Below, piece by piece: positions 14,523 through 22,451 of a stretch of DNA of 34,114 nucleotides (its first letter is position 1; the number at the start of each line of letters is the position of its first letter). The DNA is from Candidatus Aminicenantota bacterium (GTDB taxonomy: Bacteria; Acidobacteriota; Aminicenantia; Aminicenantales; Saccharicenantaceae), in contig JAPKZD010000004.1 in the NCBI GenBank assembly GCA_026393975.1, positions 1 through 34,114 of the forward strand, read 5' to 3'. Made by a program: the position numbers and the translations under genes. The notes beneath the pieces are model-generated. The model made no database searches and had not been told where the DNA came from. It saw only the letters and a list, made by a program, of their open reading frames with translations.

Positions 14523-15894
14523 CCGGAAAGTCCTTGTCGTCGGGCTCGACTGCGCGCCGCCCGAGATCGTCTTCGACCGCCGCGACGAGTTCCCCGTCCT
14601 CAAGGGCCTCATGGAGGGCGGGATTCACGGCCGGCTCCGGAGCTCGGACCCGCCCATCACCATCCCCGCCTGGATGGTCATGGTCACGGGCCGCGACCCG
14701 GGCCGCCTGGGCCTCTACGGCTTCCGCCACCGGAAGGGCTATTCCTACGACGAGATGTGGATCGCCAACTCCAAGGCCGTCCGCGAGAAGAAGCTCTGGG
14801 ATTACATCGGCGAGGCCGGCGGCCAAAGCACCCTTGTCAGCGTGCCGCCGAGCTACCCGCCCTATCCCGTGGCCGGGAACCTTATCTCTTGTTTCATCAC
14901 GCCGCCCGGGCCGGGGAAGGAAACGACTTTTCCGCCGGGTCTCAAGGCGGAGATCGAGGAGCGCTTCGGGCCCTACATCTTCGACGTCGTCTTCCGGACC
15001 GAGGACCGCGACCAGATCCTCCGGGAGATCTACGCCATGACCGAGAAGAGATTCGAGATCATGGACTGGCTCATGACGGCCAAGCCCTGGAACCTGTTCA
15101 TGTTCGTCGAGATCGGCGTCGACAGGGTCCACCACGCCTTCTGGAAGTACATGGACCCGGCCCACCATCTCTATGAACCGGGGAACAGGTTCGAGAACGC
15201 CATCATCGACTACTACAAGGTCCTCGACGGGAAGATCGGCCGGCTCATCGCCAAGGCCGGCGACGACACCGTCGTCCTGGTCGTGTCCGACCACGGGGCG
15301 AAAAGGATGAAGGGAGCCTTCTGCGTCAACGAATGGCTCATCGAAAAGGGTTGGCTGGCCGTCAAGGAAAAGCCCTCGAAGCCGACGAGCATCGACGACC
15401 TGGCCATCGATTGGTCGAAGACCAGGGCTTGGGCCTGGGGCGGCTATTACGCTCGCGTCTTCTTCAACATCGAGGGTCGCGAGCCCAAGGGCATCATCCC
15501 GCCCGAGGACTACGAGAAGGTCCGGGACGAGCTCCTCGCCGAACTCGAGGCTGTCCGCGGGCCGAAAGGGGAGGCCTGGGCGACCCGGGTCATCAAGCCC
15601 CAGGAATACTACGAGGAGCTCGAAGGCGAGTACCCGGACCTCATGGTCTATTTCGACGACCTCTACTGGCGGTCGGCGGGCACCCTCGGCCACGGGACGA
15701 AGTACCTTCCGGAGAACGACACCGGCCCGGACGATGCCGTCCACGCCCAGCATGGGATCTACATCCTCCACGACCCCAGGTCCGGCCGGACGGGGAAGCG
15801 CGACGCCGACATCCTCGACATCGCCCCGACCGTCCTCGACATCATGGGCCTGCCCATCCCGCCGGGTCTCAAAGCGAAGGTTCTAAGACCCTGA
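14515..15894 (+). CDS. Alkaline phosphatase superfamily protein (type I phosphodiesterase/nucleotide pyrophosphatase-like)
   Basis: The protein has 459 residues, starting at the ATG at 14515 inside the end of sat, with AAGGA eight bases upstream. The fold is recognisable from VLVVGLDCAPPE (metal-binding Asp12) and SSDPPITIPAWMVMVTG, with Thr49 in the nucleophile position. These are followed by VDRVHHAFW (Asp203, His207) and VVSDHGAKRMKG (Asp259, His260), and near the end VHAQHGIYIL. These are the metal ligands of nucleotide pyrophosphatase/phosphodiesterase-like members. No signal peptide is visible, so it is probably cytoplasmic. Between sat and cysC, a substrate such as APS, PAPS, PAP or a sulfated or nucleotide sugar is plausible, but the sequence does not say which. 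Sulfatase is less likely because no formylglycine CxPxR motif is seen. Confidence 0.85.
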   Translation: MNDRKVLVVGLDCAPPEIVFDRRDEFPVLKGLMEGGIHGRLRSSDPPITIPAWMVMVTGRDPGRLGLYGFRHRKGYSYDEMWIANSKAVREKKLWDYIGEAGGQSTLVSVPPSYPPYPVAGNLISCFITPPGPGKETTFPPGLKAEIEERFGPYIFDVVFRTEDRDQILREIYAMTEKRFEIMDWLMTAKPWNLFMFVEIGVDRVHHAFWKYMDPAHHLYEPGNRFENAIIDYYKVLDGKIGRLIAKAGDDTVVLVVSDHGAKRMKGAFCVNEWLIEKGWLAVKEKPSKPTSIDDLAIDWSKTRAWAWGGYYARVFFNIEGREPKGIIPPEDYEKVRDELLAELEAVRGPKGEAWATRVIKPQEYYEELEGEYPDLMVYFDDLYWRSAGTLGHGTKYLPENDTGPDDAVHAQHGIYILHDPRSGRTGKRDADILDIAPTVLDIMGLPIPPGLKAKVLRP

Positions 15895-15913
15895 ACGAAA
15901 GGAAACAGAGAAC

Positions 15914-16447
15914 ATGTGCGAAGAACATGACGGCTTCACCCTGTGGTTCACCGGACTGCCGTGCTCCGGGAAATCCGCCGTCGGCGACCGCGTCGCCGCG
16001 ATCCTCAAAGAACGGGGACACCGAGTCGAGAGGCTCGACGGCGACGTCGTCCGCCAGGAGCTGACCCGGGACCTGGGCTTTTCGAAGAAGGACAGGGACG
16101 AGAACATCCGCCGGGTCACCTTCGTGGCCAAGCTCCTCTCCCGGAACGGCGTCGCCGTCCTGACGTCGTTCATCTCGCCCTACCGGGAGATGCGTGACCG
16201 GGCCCGGAAGGAGACGACGAATTTCGTCGAGATCTACGCCAAGTGCCCCCTCGACATCTGCATCCAGCGCGATGTCAAGGGCATGTACCAGAAGGCCATC
16301 CGCGGCGAGATCAAGGAGTTCACCGGCATCTCCGATCCCTATGAGGAGCCGCAGAGCGCCGAGATCGTCCTCGAGACCGACAAGGAGACCGTCGAGGAGA
16401 GCGTCCAAAAGGTCCTCCGCCGCCTGACGGAGCTCGGCCTGCTATAA
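15914..16447 (+). CDS. cysC: Adenylylsulfate kinase (APS kinase)
   Basis: The enzyme phosphorylates APS to PAPS, the universal sulfuryl donor. The protein has 177 residues, the standard length. The P-loop is GLPCSGKS (14-21). LDGD (41-44), RDENIRR (61-67), FISPYR (86-91) and GISDPYE (138-144) are the APS-binding and lid motifs. The start has AAAGGA upstream, 19 bases after the phosphodiesterase-like gene. A standalone kinase together with standalone ATP sulfurylase in one operon gives a complete PAPS route. No PAPS reductase follows in the window. Nucleotide-sugar genes follow immediately instead, which points to sulfation chemistry. Confidence 0.95.
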   Translation: MCEEHDGFTLWFTGLPCSGKSAVGDRVAAILKERGHRVERLDGDVVRQELTRDLGFSKKDRDENIRRVTFVAKLLSRNGVAVLTSFISPYREMRDRARKETTNFVEIYAKCPLDICIQRDVKGMYQKAIRGEIKEFTGISDPYEEPQSAEIVLETDKETVEESVQKVLRRLTELGLL

Positions 16448-16456
16448 TAAAGAACG

Positions 16457-17392
16457 ATGGCGAAATACTTGGTCACCGGCGGGGCGGGCTTCATCGGCTC
16501 GCACATCGCGGAAACCCTCGTCGAGCGGGGGGACGCCGTCCGTGTCCTCGACAACCTCACAACCGGGAAAAAAGAGAACCTGGAAGCGGTTGCCGGCCGG
16601 ATCGAGTTTGTCGAAGGGGACATCCGTGACCCCCAAACCTGCGCCAGGGCCGTCAAGGGAGTGGACCACGTCCTCCATGAAGCCGCCCTCGCCTCCGTCG
16701 TTCGCTCGGTCGAGGACCCCCTCCTGACCAACGCCATCAACGTCACGGGCACGCTCAACATACTCCTTGCGGCCAGGGACGCAGGCGTCAAGAGCTTCGT
16801 CCTGGCTTCCTCGTCCGCCGTCTACGGCGACGACCCGGCCATACCCAAGGTCGAGGGCCGGGAAGGCCGGCCCCTATCGCCGTACGCGGTCAGCAAGCTC
16901 GTCGACGAGAAATACGCCCAGGCCTTTCATGCCCTCTATGGGTTGAACACCGTCGCCCTCCGCTATTTCAACGTGTTCGGGCCGCGGCAGGACCCGTTCT
17001 CCCAGTACGCCGCCGTCATCCCGTTGTTCATCACCAAGATCCTCGGGGGGGAGCGTCCCGTCGTCTATGGGGACGGAGAACAGTCCCGGGATTTCATATT
17101 CGTGGGGAATGTCGTCAGGGCCAATATCGAGGCCGCCGGATCGGCCGCCGCGGCGGGAGAGGTCCTCAACGTCGCCTGCGGGGACGGGATGACGGTCAAC
17201 GGCCTTCTTGCGGCTGTAAACGAGGTCCTCGGCACGAAAGTCGAGGCCGTTTATGCCGACCCGAGGCCCGGCGACATCAAGCACTCGACCGCCGACGTCC
17301 GTAAGGCCCGGCGCCTCATGGACTTCACGCCCGGCGTTTCTTTCATGGACGGTCTCAGGGAGACCGCCGCCTGGTACAAGAAAAGGAGATAA
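16457..17392 (+). CDS. NAD-dependent UDP-sugar 4-epimerase (UDP-GlcNAc/GalE type)
   Basis: This is an extended short-chain dehydrogenase of 311 residues. NAD-binding GGAGFIGSH lies at 8-16, the catalytic Ser in ASSSAVYGD (about 117-125), and Tyr143/Lys147 in SPYAVSKL. RYFNVFGPRQDPFSQYAAVIP is the typical region of UDP-N-acetylglucosamine 4-epimerases of the WbpP group, which convert UDP-GlcNAc and UDP-GalNAc (or the uronic acids). Substrate cannot be fixed from sequence alone, and UDP-glucose is also possible. It follows cysC by nine bases and precedes a UDP-HexNAc dehydrogenase by four bases. The pair would supply UDP-N-acetylgalactosaminuronate or a similar acidic sugar. Confidence 0.85.
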   Translation: MAKYLVTGGAGFIGSHIAETLVERGDAVRVLDNLTTGKKENLEAVAGRIEFVEGDIRDPQTCARAVKGVDHVLHEAALASVVRSVEDPLLTNAINVTGTLNILLAARDAGVKSFVLASSSAVYGDDPAIPKVEGREGRPLSPYAVSKLVDEKYAQAFHALYGLNTVALRYFNVFGPRQDPFSQYAAVIPLFITKILGGERPVVYGDGEQSRDFIFVGNVVRANIEAAGSAAAAGEVLNVACGDGMTVNGLLAAVNEVLGTKVEAVYADPRPGDIKHSTADVRKARRLMDFTPGVSFMDGLRETAAWYKKRR

Positions 17393-17396
17393 GATC

Positions 17397-18721
17397 ATGA
17401 ACAAAGAAGTTACGAAACTACTCAAGAAGATCGAGGCGAAGGAGGCCCGCATCGGGGTCATCGGCCTGGGCTACGTCGGCCTGCCCTTGGTCAAGACCTT
17501 CCTTCAAAAGGGTTTCCGCGTCACCGGGTTCGACATCGATCAGAAAAAGATCGACATGCTCAACCGCGGCAGGAGCTACATCCGCCACATCTCGGCGGCC
17601 GAGCTCAAGGACTTTTTAGGCCGGAAAAAGTTCAAAGCCTCTTCGAATTTCCAGGGCCTGCGGGACATCGACGCGATCCTCATCTGTGTGCCGACGCCGC
17701 TCGACGGCCATGGGAGTCCCGACCTCTCCTACGTTCTCAACTCGACGATCACCGTCGCCGAACACATCCGCAAGGGCCAGCTCGTCATCCTCGAGAGCAC
17801 GACCTACCCGGGGACGACCGACGACGAGATGCTGCCTATCCTCGAGGCCGGCGGCCTCCGGGGCGGCCGCGACTCCTTCCTGGCCTTCTCTCCCGAACGG
17901 GAGGACCCCGGGAACAAGAATTTCTCGACGGCCACGACCCCCAAGGTCGTCGGCGGCCTGACGCCCGACTGTCTGCGAGTGGCCAAGGCCCTCTACGACC
18001 AGATCATCGTCCGGACCGTCCCCGTGTCGTCGACCAAGGCGGCCGAGTCGACCAAGCTGCTCGAGAACATCTTCCGCTCCGTCAACATCGCCCTGGTCAA
18101 CGAGCTGAAGATGATCTTCGACCGCATGGGCATCGACGTCTGGGAGGTCATCCGGGCCGCTTCCTCCAAGCCTTTCGGCTTCATGCCGTTCTATCCCGGG
18201 CCCGGCCTCGGCGGGCACTGCATCCCGCTCGACCCCTTCTACCTGACTTGGAAGGCCAAGGAGGTCGATTACCAAACGAAGTTCATCGAGCTCGCCGGCG
18301 AGATCAACACGTTCATGCCCTACTACGTCAGGGAGAAAACCGTAGCCGCGCCGCCCTGAACGATCGGGGAAAATCGATCAAGGGCGCCAAGGTGCTCGTT
18401 CTCGGGCTGGCCTACAAGAAGGATATCGACGACTCGCGCGAATCTCCGTCCCTGAAGATCATCAGCCTCTTCCAGAAGAAGGGGGCGAAAGTCTCCTACA
18501 ACGACCCCTACATCCCGAAGCTGACCGGGCACCGCGAATACCCGGGGATGGAGCTCACGTCCGTCCCGTTGACCCCGGCCCTGCTCCGGAAATCCGATGC
18601 CGTCGTCATCTCCACGGACCATACGTCCTACGATTACGACTGGATCGTCAAGCACGCGCCGCTCGTCGTCGACACCCGGAACGCCATCAAGCGGCGCAGG
18701 AAAAACGTCGTCAAGGCTTAG
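17397..18721 (+). pseudogene. UDP-N-acetylhexosamine 6-dehydrogenase (WbpA-like), split by a frameshift
   Basis: The start is ATG at 17397 with AAAAGGAGATAA upstream. The first 320 residues contain the NAD motif GLGYVG (23-28), ESTTYPGTT, ESTKLLENIF (Lys219) and the catalytic cysteine loop PGLGGHCIPLDPFYL (Cys275). GRSYIRHI is typical of UDP-GlcNAc/ManNAc dehydrogenases. The frame then ends in TGA at 18357. The C-terminal UDP-binding domain continues in the -1 frame from about 18350 (ALNDRGKSIKGAKV, then LAYKKDIDDSRESP) to a stop at 18719-18721. One missing base, or two extra, near 18340-18356 explains this. With the frame repaired the protein would be about 441 residues, the normal length. 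The family oxidises UDP-HexNAc to the uronic acid with 2 NAD+. Real inactivation and sequencing error are both possible. Confidence 0.8.
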
Positions 18722-18818
18722 GCCGTCGGCCGCTGAGGGGCCTCGGGCATCATCTCCGTCCGCTGCGGTGATACGTTCGCTAGCGCCAAGCGCTGCTCAG
18801 TATTAACCCTGCGCATAT

Positions 18819-18838
18819 CCCCGGGCTTAAGGCCGGGG
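18819..18838. repeat. Small imperfect palindrome
   Basis: CCCCGG (18819-18824) pairs with CCGGGG (18833-18838) across a GCTTAAG-type centre. It is a short hairpin of the kind often found near mobile or repetitive intergenic DNA. Function is unknown. Confidence 0.4.
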
Positions 18839-18918
18839 AGTCGAATGGGTTTATTTTTCACGCCGGTCGGCGCGGCGGACTCGGCGCCAAAACAACTCGC
18901 TCGGCGTCCGCGTAGTCG

Positions 18919-18948
18919 GGGGACATGTACCCTTAGGTACGTGTCCCC
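18919..18948. repeat. Long hairpin, REP-like palindrome
   Basis: GGGGACATGTAC (18919-18930) pairs over all 12 positions (one G-T) with GTACGTGTCCCC (18937-18948) around a six-base loop. It lies between convergent genes. It resembles the extragenic palindromes associated with REP-type transposases, but no such transposase is in the window. It might also serve as a terminator, although the following TTCTT is a weak U-tract. Confidence 0.5.
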
Positions 18949-19084
18949 GTTCTTGAATCACATGGCTCCACCATCTTTGATCACGCCCGAGGAAAAGCTT
19001 GTGGTGGCCGGGCCGATTTGCGATCAGTCTTGACGTCGTCTAGGGGGAGGGGGAAGAAATAGGGAAGGAAAATCTTCTTATTAG

Positions 19085-20071
19085 TCAACAAATGCGAGGC
19101 AAGAGCTCGGAGGTCAGGGGCTCGAGGAGACGGAGGCCTCCGGTGGCCGTCTGAAGGAGGAGCTCGCCGGGCCTGCCGACGCGGCTCTGGATCTCGCCGA
19201 TGACGGCGGCTTTCCGGCCCAGGGGGTGCCTGCGGATAAGGCGGAGGAATTCCCCGGCCTTGGCCTTCGGCACGATGATGACGGCTTTTCCCTCGCAGGC
19301 CATGTAGAGGGGGTCGATCCCCAAGAGCTCGCTCGCCGCCCGCACGGGCCTTGACAATGGAACCTTATCTTCTTCGATAAGAATAGGATAGCGGAGCCGC
19401 TCGGCTAGTTCGAAGAGGACCGTGGCCAATCCCCCCCGGGTGACGTCCCGCATCCACAGGGCGCTCTTCTTCCACAGGGGCAGTAGAAAAAGGAGGGGCG
19501 CGCAGTCGCTCCGGACACTGGAGCTCAAGCCGAATTCGCCGCGGGCGAGCATGACCGCCAGGCTGTGGTCGCCGAGCGTCCCCGTCAGGATGACCTTGTC
19601 CCCGGGGCGGATCTTCCGGACTTCCGGACGGGCGATCGTCCGGCCGATGCCGGCCGTGTTGATGTAGATCTTGTCCCCCTGGCCCCGGCGGACGACCTTG
19701 GTGTCGCCGGTGACGACACGGACGTTCGCGGCTCGGGCCGCGGTGCGGATCGAGCGGATGACCCGTTCGAGGACGTCGAGGTCGAGGCCTTCCTCGAGAA
19801 TGAAGGCGAGCGACAGGAATCTCGGCTCGGCGCCGGAGACGACGAGGTCGTTGACCGTCCCGTTGACGGCCAGGTGCCCGATGTCCCCGCCGGGGAAAAA
19901 GAGCGGGTCGACGACGTAGCTGTCCGTGGTGAAGGCGATCCCGCCCGGAAGATGGCTGGCGTCGGAGAGCTCGTCGAGGACAGGATTGCCGAAGGAGGGG
20001 AGGATCGTGCCGGCGATGAAATCCCGCATTAAGCGGCCGCCGCTGCCGAGCTCCAAGCTGACTTTCTTCAT
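19085..20071 (-). CDS. hypE: Hydrogenase maturation protein HypE
   Basis: HypE dehydrates the thiocarboxamide on its C-terminal cysteine to a thiocyanate, giving the cyanide ligand for the NiFe-hydrogenase active site. The protein has 328 residues. The N-terminus LELGSGGRLMRDFI, the FTTDSYVVDPLFFPGGDIG block, VVTGDTKVV, DVTRGGLATVLFELA and the obligatory C-terminal PRIC (Cys328) are all present. It belongs to the PurM/AIRS-type ATP-binding superfamily. The start at 20071 overlaps the hypD stop (ATGA). A longer frame upstream is only the antisense-like extension through hypD. HypF (the carbamoyl donor side) and hydrogenase structural genes are not in the window. Confidence 0.95.
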   Translation of the reverse strand: MKKVSLELGSGGRLMRDFIAGTILPSFGNPVLDELSDASHLPGGIAFTTDSYVVDPLFFPGGDIGHLAVNGTVNDLVVSGAEPRFLSLAFILEEGLDLDVLERVIRSIRTAARAANVRVVTGDTKVVRRGQGDKIYINTAGIGRTIARPEVRKIRPGDKVILTGTLGDHSLAVMLARGEFGLSSSVRSDCAPLLFLLPLWKKSALWMRDVTRGGLATVLFELAERLRYPILIEEDKVPLSRPVRAASELLGIDPLYMACEGKAVIIVPKAKAGEFLRLIRRHPLGRKAAVIGEIQSRVGRPGELLLQTATGGLRLLEPLTSELLPRIC

Positions 20072-21155
20072 GGCGAGGGCCTGCGCGTCCGGCCGTACTT
20101 GAAGTGGATGAGACAGGCGCCTTCGTAGGAGACCATGCAGGGCCCGAGCGGGGAATCGGGGAGGCACTTTTTCCCGAAGAGGCGGCAGCCTTCGGGCCGG
20201 ATGACCCCCCTCAGGACGTCGCCGCAACGGCAACCGGGCAAGTCGCGGCCGGCAGCGCCCGGCCTTGCCAGCCCGAATTTCGGCGTGGCGTCGAATCCGG
20301 CGAACCTCTCCCGGAAGCGGAGGCCGCTCGCCGGGATGATCCCCAGGCCTCTCCAAGCCGCATCGAACGGCTCGAAGACCTCCTCCATGAGGGCCCGGGC
20401 CACCGGGTTACCCCCGGCGCGCATGGCCCTCGAGTATTCCAGGGCGACGCGCGGGGTTCCCGCCACGGCCTGCTCCAGGACCGAGTGGACGGCGAGCAGA
20501 ATGTCCCCCGGTTCGAAGCCGGCGATGGCCCCGGGGAGGCCGTGGTCCCGGGCGACAAACTCGTAGGGTTCCGCGCCGATGATGGCGCTCACATGGCCCG
20601 GATAGATGAAGCCGCTGACGGCGATCTCTCCCGCTTCCAGGATGGCCCTCAGGGCGGGAGGGACGAGCCAGAGCGCCGGCAGAACCGAGAAGTTGCCGAG
20701 TCCTTCGGCCGCGGCCCGCTTGGCGGTAAAAGCGATGGCCGGGATGGTCGTCTCGAAACCCGCCCCGAAGAAAACCACCTGCCGCGACGGTTCCCGGCGG
20801 GCCTCTTCGAGCGCTTCCTCGGGGGAATAGACGATTTTTATCCGCGAGCCCGGGGCGGGAACGGCCGTCTGCAACGAACCCTTCAGGGTCGGGACCCGGG
20901 TCATGTCGCCGAAGGTGGCCAGAGTCAGGCCCTCTTTTTCGGAAACGAGCGTGATCGCCGCTTCATGGGTAGCGGCTGGGGTGATGCACACGGGACAGCC
21001 CGGCCCGCTGATCAGCCGGACGTTGCCCGGCAGCAGGCTCCGCAGCCCGTGCCGGAAGATCGACACCGTGTGCGTGCCGCAGACTTCCATGATCGACAGC
21101 GGCCGGCCCAGCGTTTTGGCCGCCGGATCGCTTTGGGGTCCCTGAGCTCCTTCAT
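20068..21155 (-). CDS. hypD: Hydrogenase maturation protein HypD, with an N-terminal frameshift
   Basis: HypD is the scaffold, with HypC, on which the Fe(CN)2CO unit is built. Its landmarks are MEVCGTHTVSIFRHG, ISGPGCPVC, FGDMTRVP and the C-terminal cysteine set for the [4Fe-4S] cluster (GCRCGDVLRG, GCRLFGKKC, PCMVSYEGAC). An uninterrupted frame runs only from an internal ATG at 21090. The hypC stop overlaps an ATG at 21155 whose frame reads MKELRDPKAIR. The natural continuation AAKTLGRPLSI into MEVCGTHT lies in the other frame. One base is missing near 21121-21125, within CCGGCGGCC. The original start is therefore 21155. As read, translation from 21155 would fail, while initiation at 21090 would lose about 22 residues and leave the catalytic core. 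Confidence 0.85.
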
Positions 21156-21379
21156 CGGCGGGAAGCGGCGCCCATTTCTTTGAAAAGCTGGAGCGTTTCT
21201 CGGGCTTCTTTTTTGTCCAGGAGGGAGATGGCGAAGCCCGCGTGGATGATGACCCAATCGCCCAGCCGGGCCTTCGGAACGAGGGAGAAATTGGCCTTGA
21301 CCTCGCTGCCCATGTAATTGGCGGTCCCTTGGCCCGAATCCTCGAGCCGGGTGATCTTTGCGGGCACGGCTAGGCACAT
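21152..21379 (-). CDS. hypC: Hydrogenase maturation chaperone HypC
   Basis: The protein has 75 residues, starting with the invariant MCLAVPAKI, whose Cys2 binds the Fe(CN)2CO unit and the hydrogenase large subunit precursor. The rest fits the family: VKANFSLVPKARLGDWVIIHAGFAISLLD. A TTG start seven codons upstream is possible but would bury the essential N-terminal cysteine, so 21379 is chosen. GGAG lies about eleven bases upstream. The stop overlaps the hypD start by ATGA, placing hypC, hypD and hypE in one coupled unit. Cytoplasmic. Confidence 0.93.
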   Translation of the reverse strand: MCLAVPAKITRLEDSGQGTANYMGSEVKANFSLVPKARLGDWVIIHAGFAISLLDKKEARETLQLFKEMGAASRR

Positions 21380-21459
21380 TTTCGTTTTGCTCCAGGCCAA
21401 TACTCTACCAGAATTCCCGCAGCTGTTCTACTTCCTAGCTCGCGGCATCGGGGCGGGAC

Positions 21460-21600
21460 GTTGCCCGGGCAGTGATGGGGGCCATGTAGAGCCCCCGTAG
21501 CGGAGGGGGACCCGCCGCTTACGGCGGGGGAACCGCCGGGACTGGTTCTCAGGGGGGCCGGGGGATATGCATGGCCCCCATCACTGACAAAACGGGCAAC
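21460..21600. repeat. Large multi-hairpin inverted-repeat element (structured DNA or RNA)
   Basis: A perfect 17-base inverted repeat (arms 21470-21486 and 21570-21586, CAGTGATGGGGGCCATG and its complement) is flanked by a second 8-base pair, GTTGCCCG (21460-21467) with CGGGCAAC (21593-21600). The 83-base interior folds into at least two more hairpins: CCCGCCG-CTTA-CGGCGGG (21511-21528) and GAACC/GGTTC (21530-21548). A CCCCC/GGGGG pairing around 21492-21509 is also possible. It lies in the divergent gap between hypC and uppS. It could be a non-coding RNA, a MITE or REP-type cluster, or a regulatory structure. No gene is encoded in it. Confidence 0.65.
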
Positions 21601-21621
21601 ATCTCGCTGCCCCGAGCCGCG

Positions 21622-21650
21622 CTTGTTTCCGCCCCGGCCCGTGATATAAT
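21622..21650 (+). promoter_or_regulatory. uppS operon promoter (near-leaderless)
   Basis: CTTGTT (21622-21627), a 17-bp spacer and a perfect TATAAT (21645-21650) lie nine bases before the ATG at 21660. The -35 is weak and the -10 is strong. The start codon falls at or just after the expected transcription start. Confidence 0.5.
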
Positions 21651-21659
21651 GGGGGGCCA

Positions 21660-22445
21660 ATGCTGAAGAAGCTCGAGGAGTATTTCCCCCCCGGGACAGA
21701 GGAGCACGACCTCCTACTCAAGATCGATCTCCGCCGTCTGCCCGGACATGTCGCCGTGATCATGGACGGCAACGGGCGCTGGGCCCAGCAGAGGGGCCTC
21801 TCCCGGGCCGAGGGCCACAACGCCGGCTCGGCTTCCGTTCGCGAGGTCGTCGAGGCTTCGGCCCGGCTCGGCATCGAGTTCCTGACCCTCTACGCCTTTT
21901 CTCGGGAGAACTGGAAAAGGCCCCGCCTGGAAGTCGGCCAGCTCTGGCGGCTCCTCCGGGAATACCTGGGTAAAGAGGACAAGCTCCTCATCGAGAACGA
22001 CATCCGGATGCGGGTCATCGGCCGGAAAGCGGGCATTCCCCGGCCGGTCCTCAGGGAACTCGAGCGCGTCGAGGAAATGACCCGGACGAACTGCCGGATG
22101 ACGCTTGTCATCGCCCTCAACTACGGCGGCCGGAGCGAGATCGTCGACGCCGTCCGGCGGATCCTGGAAGAGGGACAGCTGGGCCCGGGCGACTTGGACG
22201 AGAAAGAGTTCGCCGCCCATCTCTACACGGAGGGCATCCCCGACCCGGACCTCCTCATCCGGACGAGCGGCGAGCTCAGGGTGTCGAACTTCCTCCTCTG
22301 GCAGATCGCCTACACCGAGATCTACGTCACACCCGTGCTTTGGCCGGATTTCCGGAAGAGGCACCTTCTCGAGGCCGTCCTCGAATACCAAAAACGGGAC
22401 AGGAGATTCGGTGACATCCACGCGGGAACCCCTCCGAAGAAATGA
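21660..22445 (+). CDS. uppS: Isoprenyl transferase (undecaprenyl diphosphate synthase type)
   Basis: This cis-prenyltransferase makes the C55 lipid carrier for peptidoglycan and surface glycans. The protein has 261 residues. The catalytic block is VAVIMDGNGRWA, with Asp36 binding pyrophosphate. YAFSRENWKRP (78-88), LNYGGRSEI (153-161) and LLIRTSGELRVSNFLLWQ (198-215) follow. A 28-residue N-terminal extension precedes the core. The start at 21660 lies just after a TATAAT box, without a clear ribosome binding site. It is the first gene of an envelope/isoprenoid operon, and dxr and ispG in the same unit make its precursors. Confidence 0.95.
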   Translation: MLKKLEEYFPPGTEEHDLLLKIDLRRLPGHVAVIMDGNGRWAQQRGLSRAEGHNAGSASVREVVEASARLGIEFLTLYAFSRENWKRPRLEVGQLWRLLREYLGKEDKLLIENDIRMRVIGRKAGIPRPVLRELERVEEMTRTNCRMTLVIALNYGGRSEIVDAVRRILEEGQLGPGDLDEKEFAAHLYTEGIPDPDLLIRTSGELRVSNFLLWQIAYTEIYVTPVLWPDFRKRHLLEAVLEYQKRDRRFGDIHAGTPPKK

Positions 22446-22451
22446 GCTGAC

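Larger units (their letters stand above)
18722..19084. other. Gene-free stretch between convergent operons
   Basis: These 363 bases separate the converging dehydrogenase and hypE genes. No supported gene was found. The stretch holds two hairpins, described separately, and a purine-rich run near 19040-19070 that would read as pyrimidine-rich after hypE. It is a natural place for termination in both directions, although no classic hairpin plus U-run was seen. Confidence 0.6.

Noticed and set aside
13050-15771. Long minus-strand open frames opposite sat and the phosphodiesterase-like gene
   Set aside because: They are antisense shadows caused by high GC. The plus-strand genes carry catalytic motifs.
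18340-18360. Programmed -1 frameshift or selenocysteine at the TGA in the dehydrogenase
   Set aside because: No canonical slippery heptamer is present at the junction and no selenocysteine is expected in this family at that place. A simple indel is more likely.
18722-19084. Small open frame (18845-19033) in the convergent gap
   Set aside because: It spans the palindrome, has no ribosome binding site and shows no protein-like pattern.
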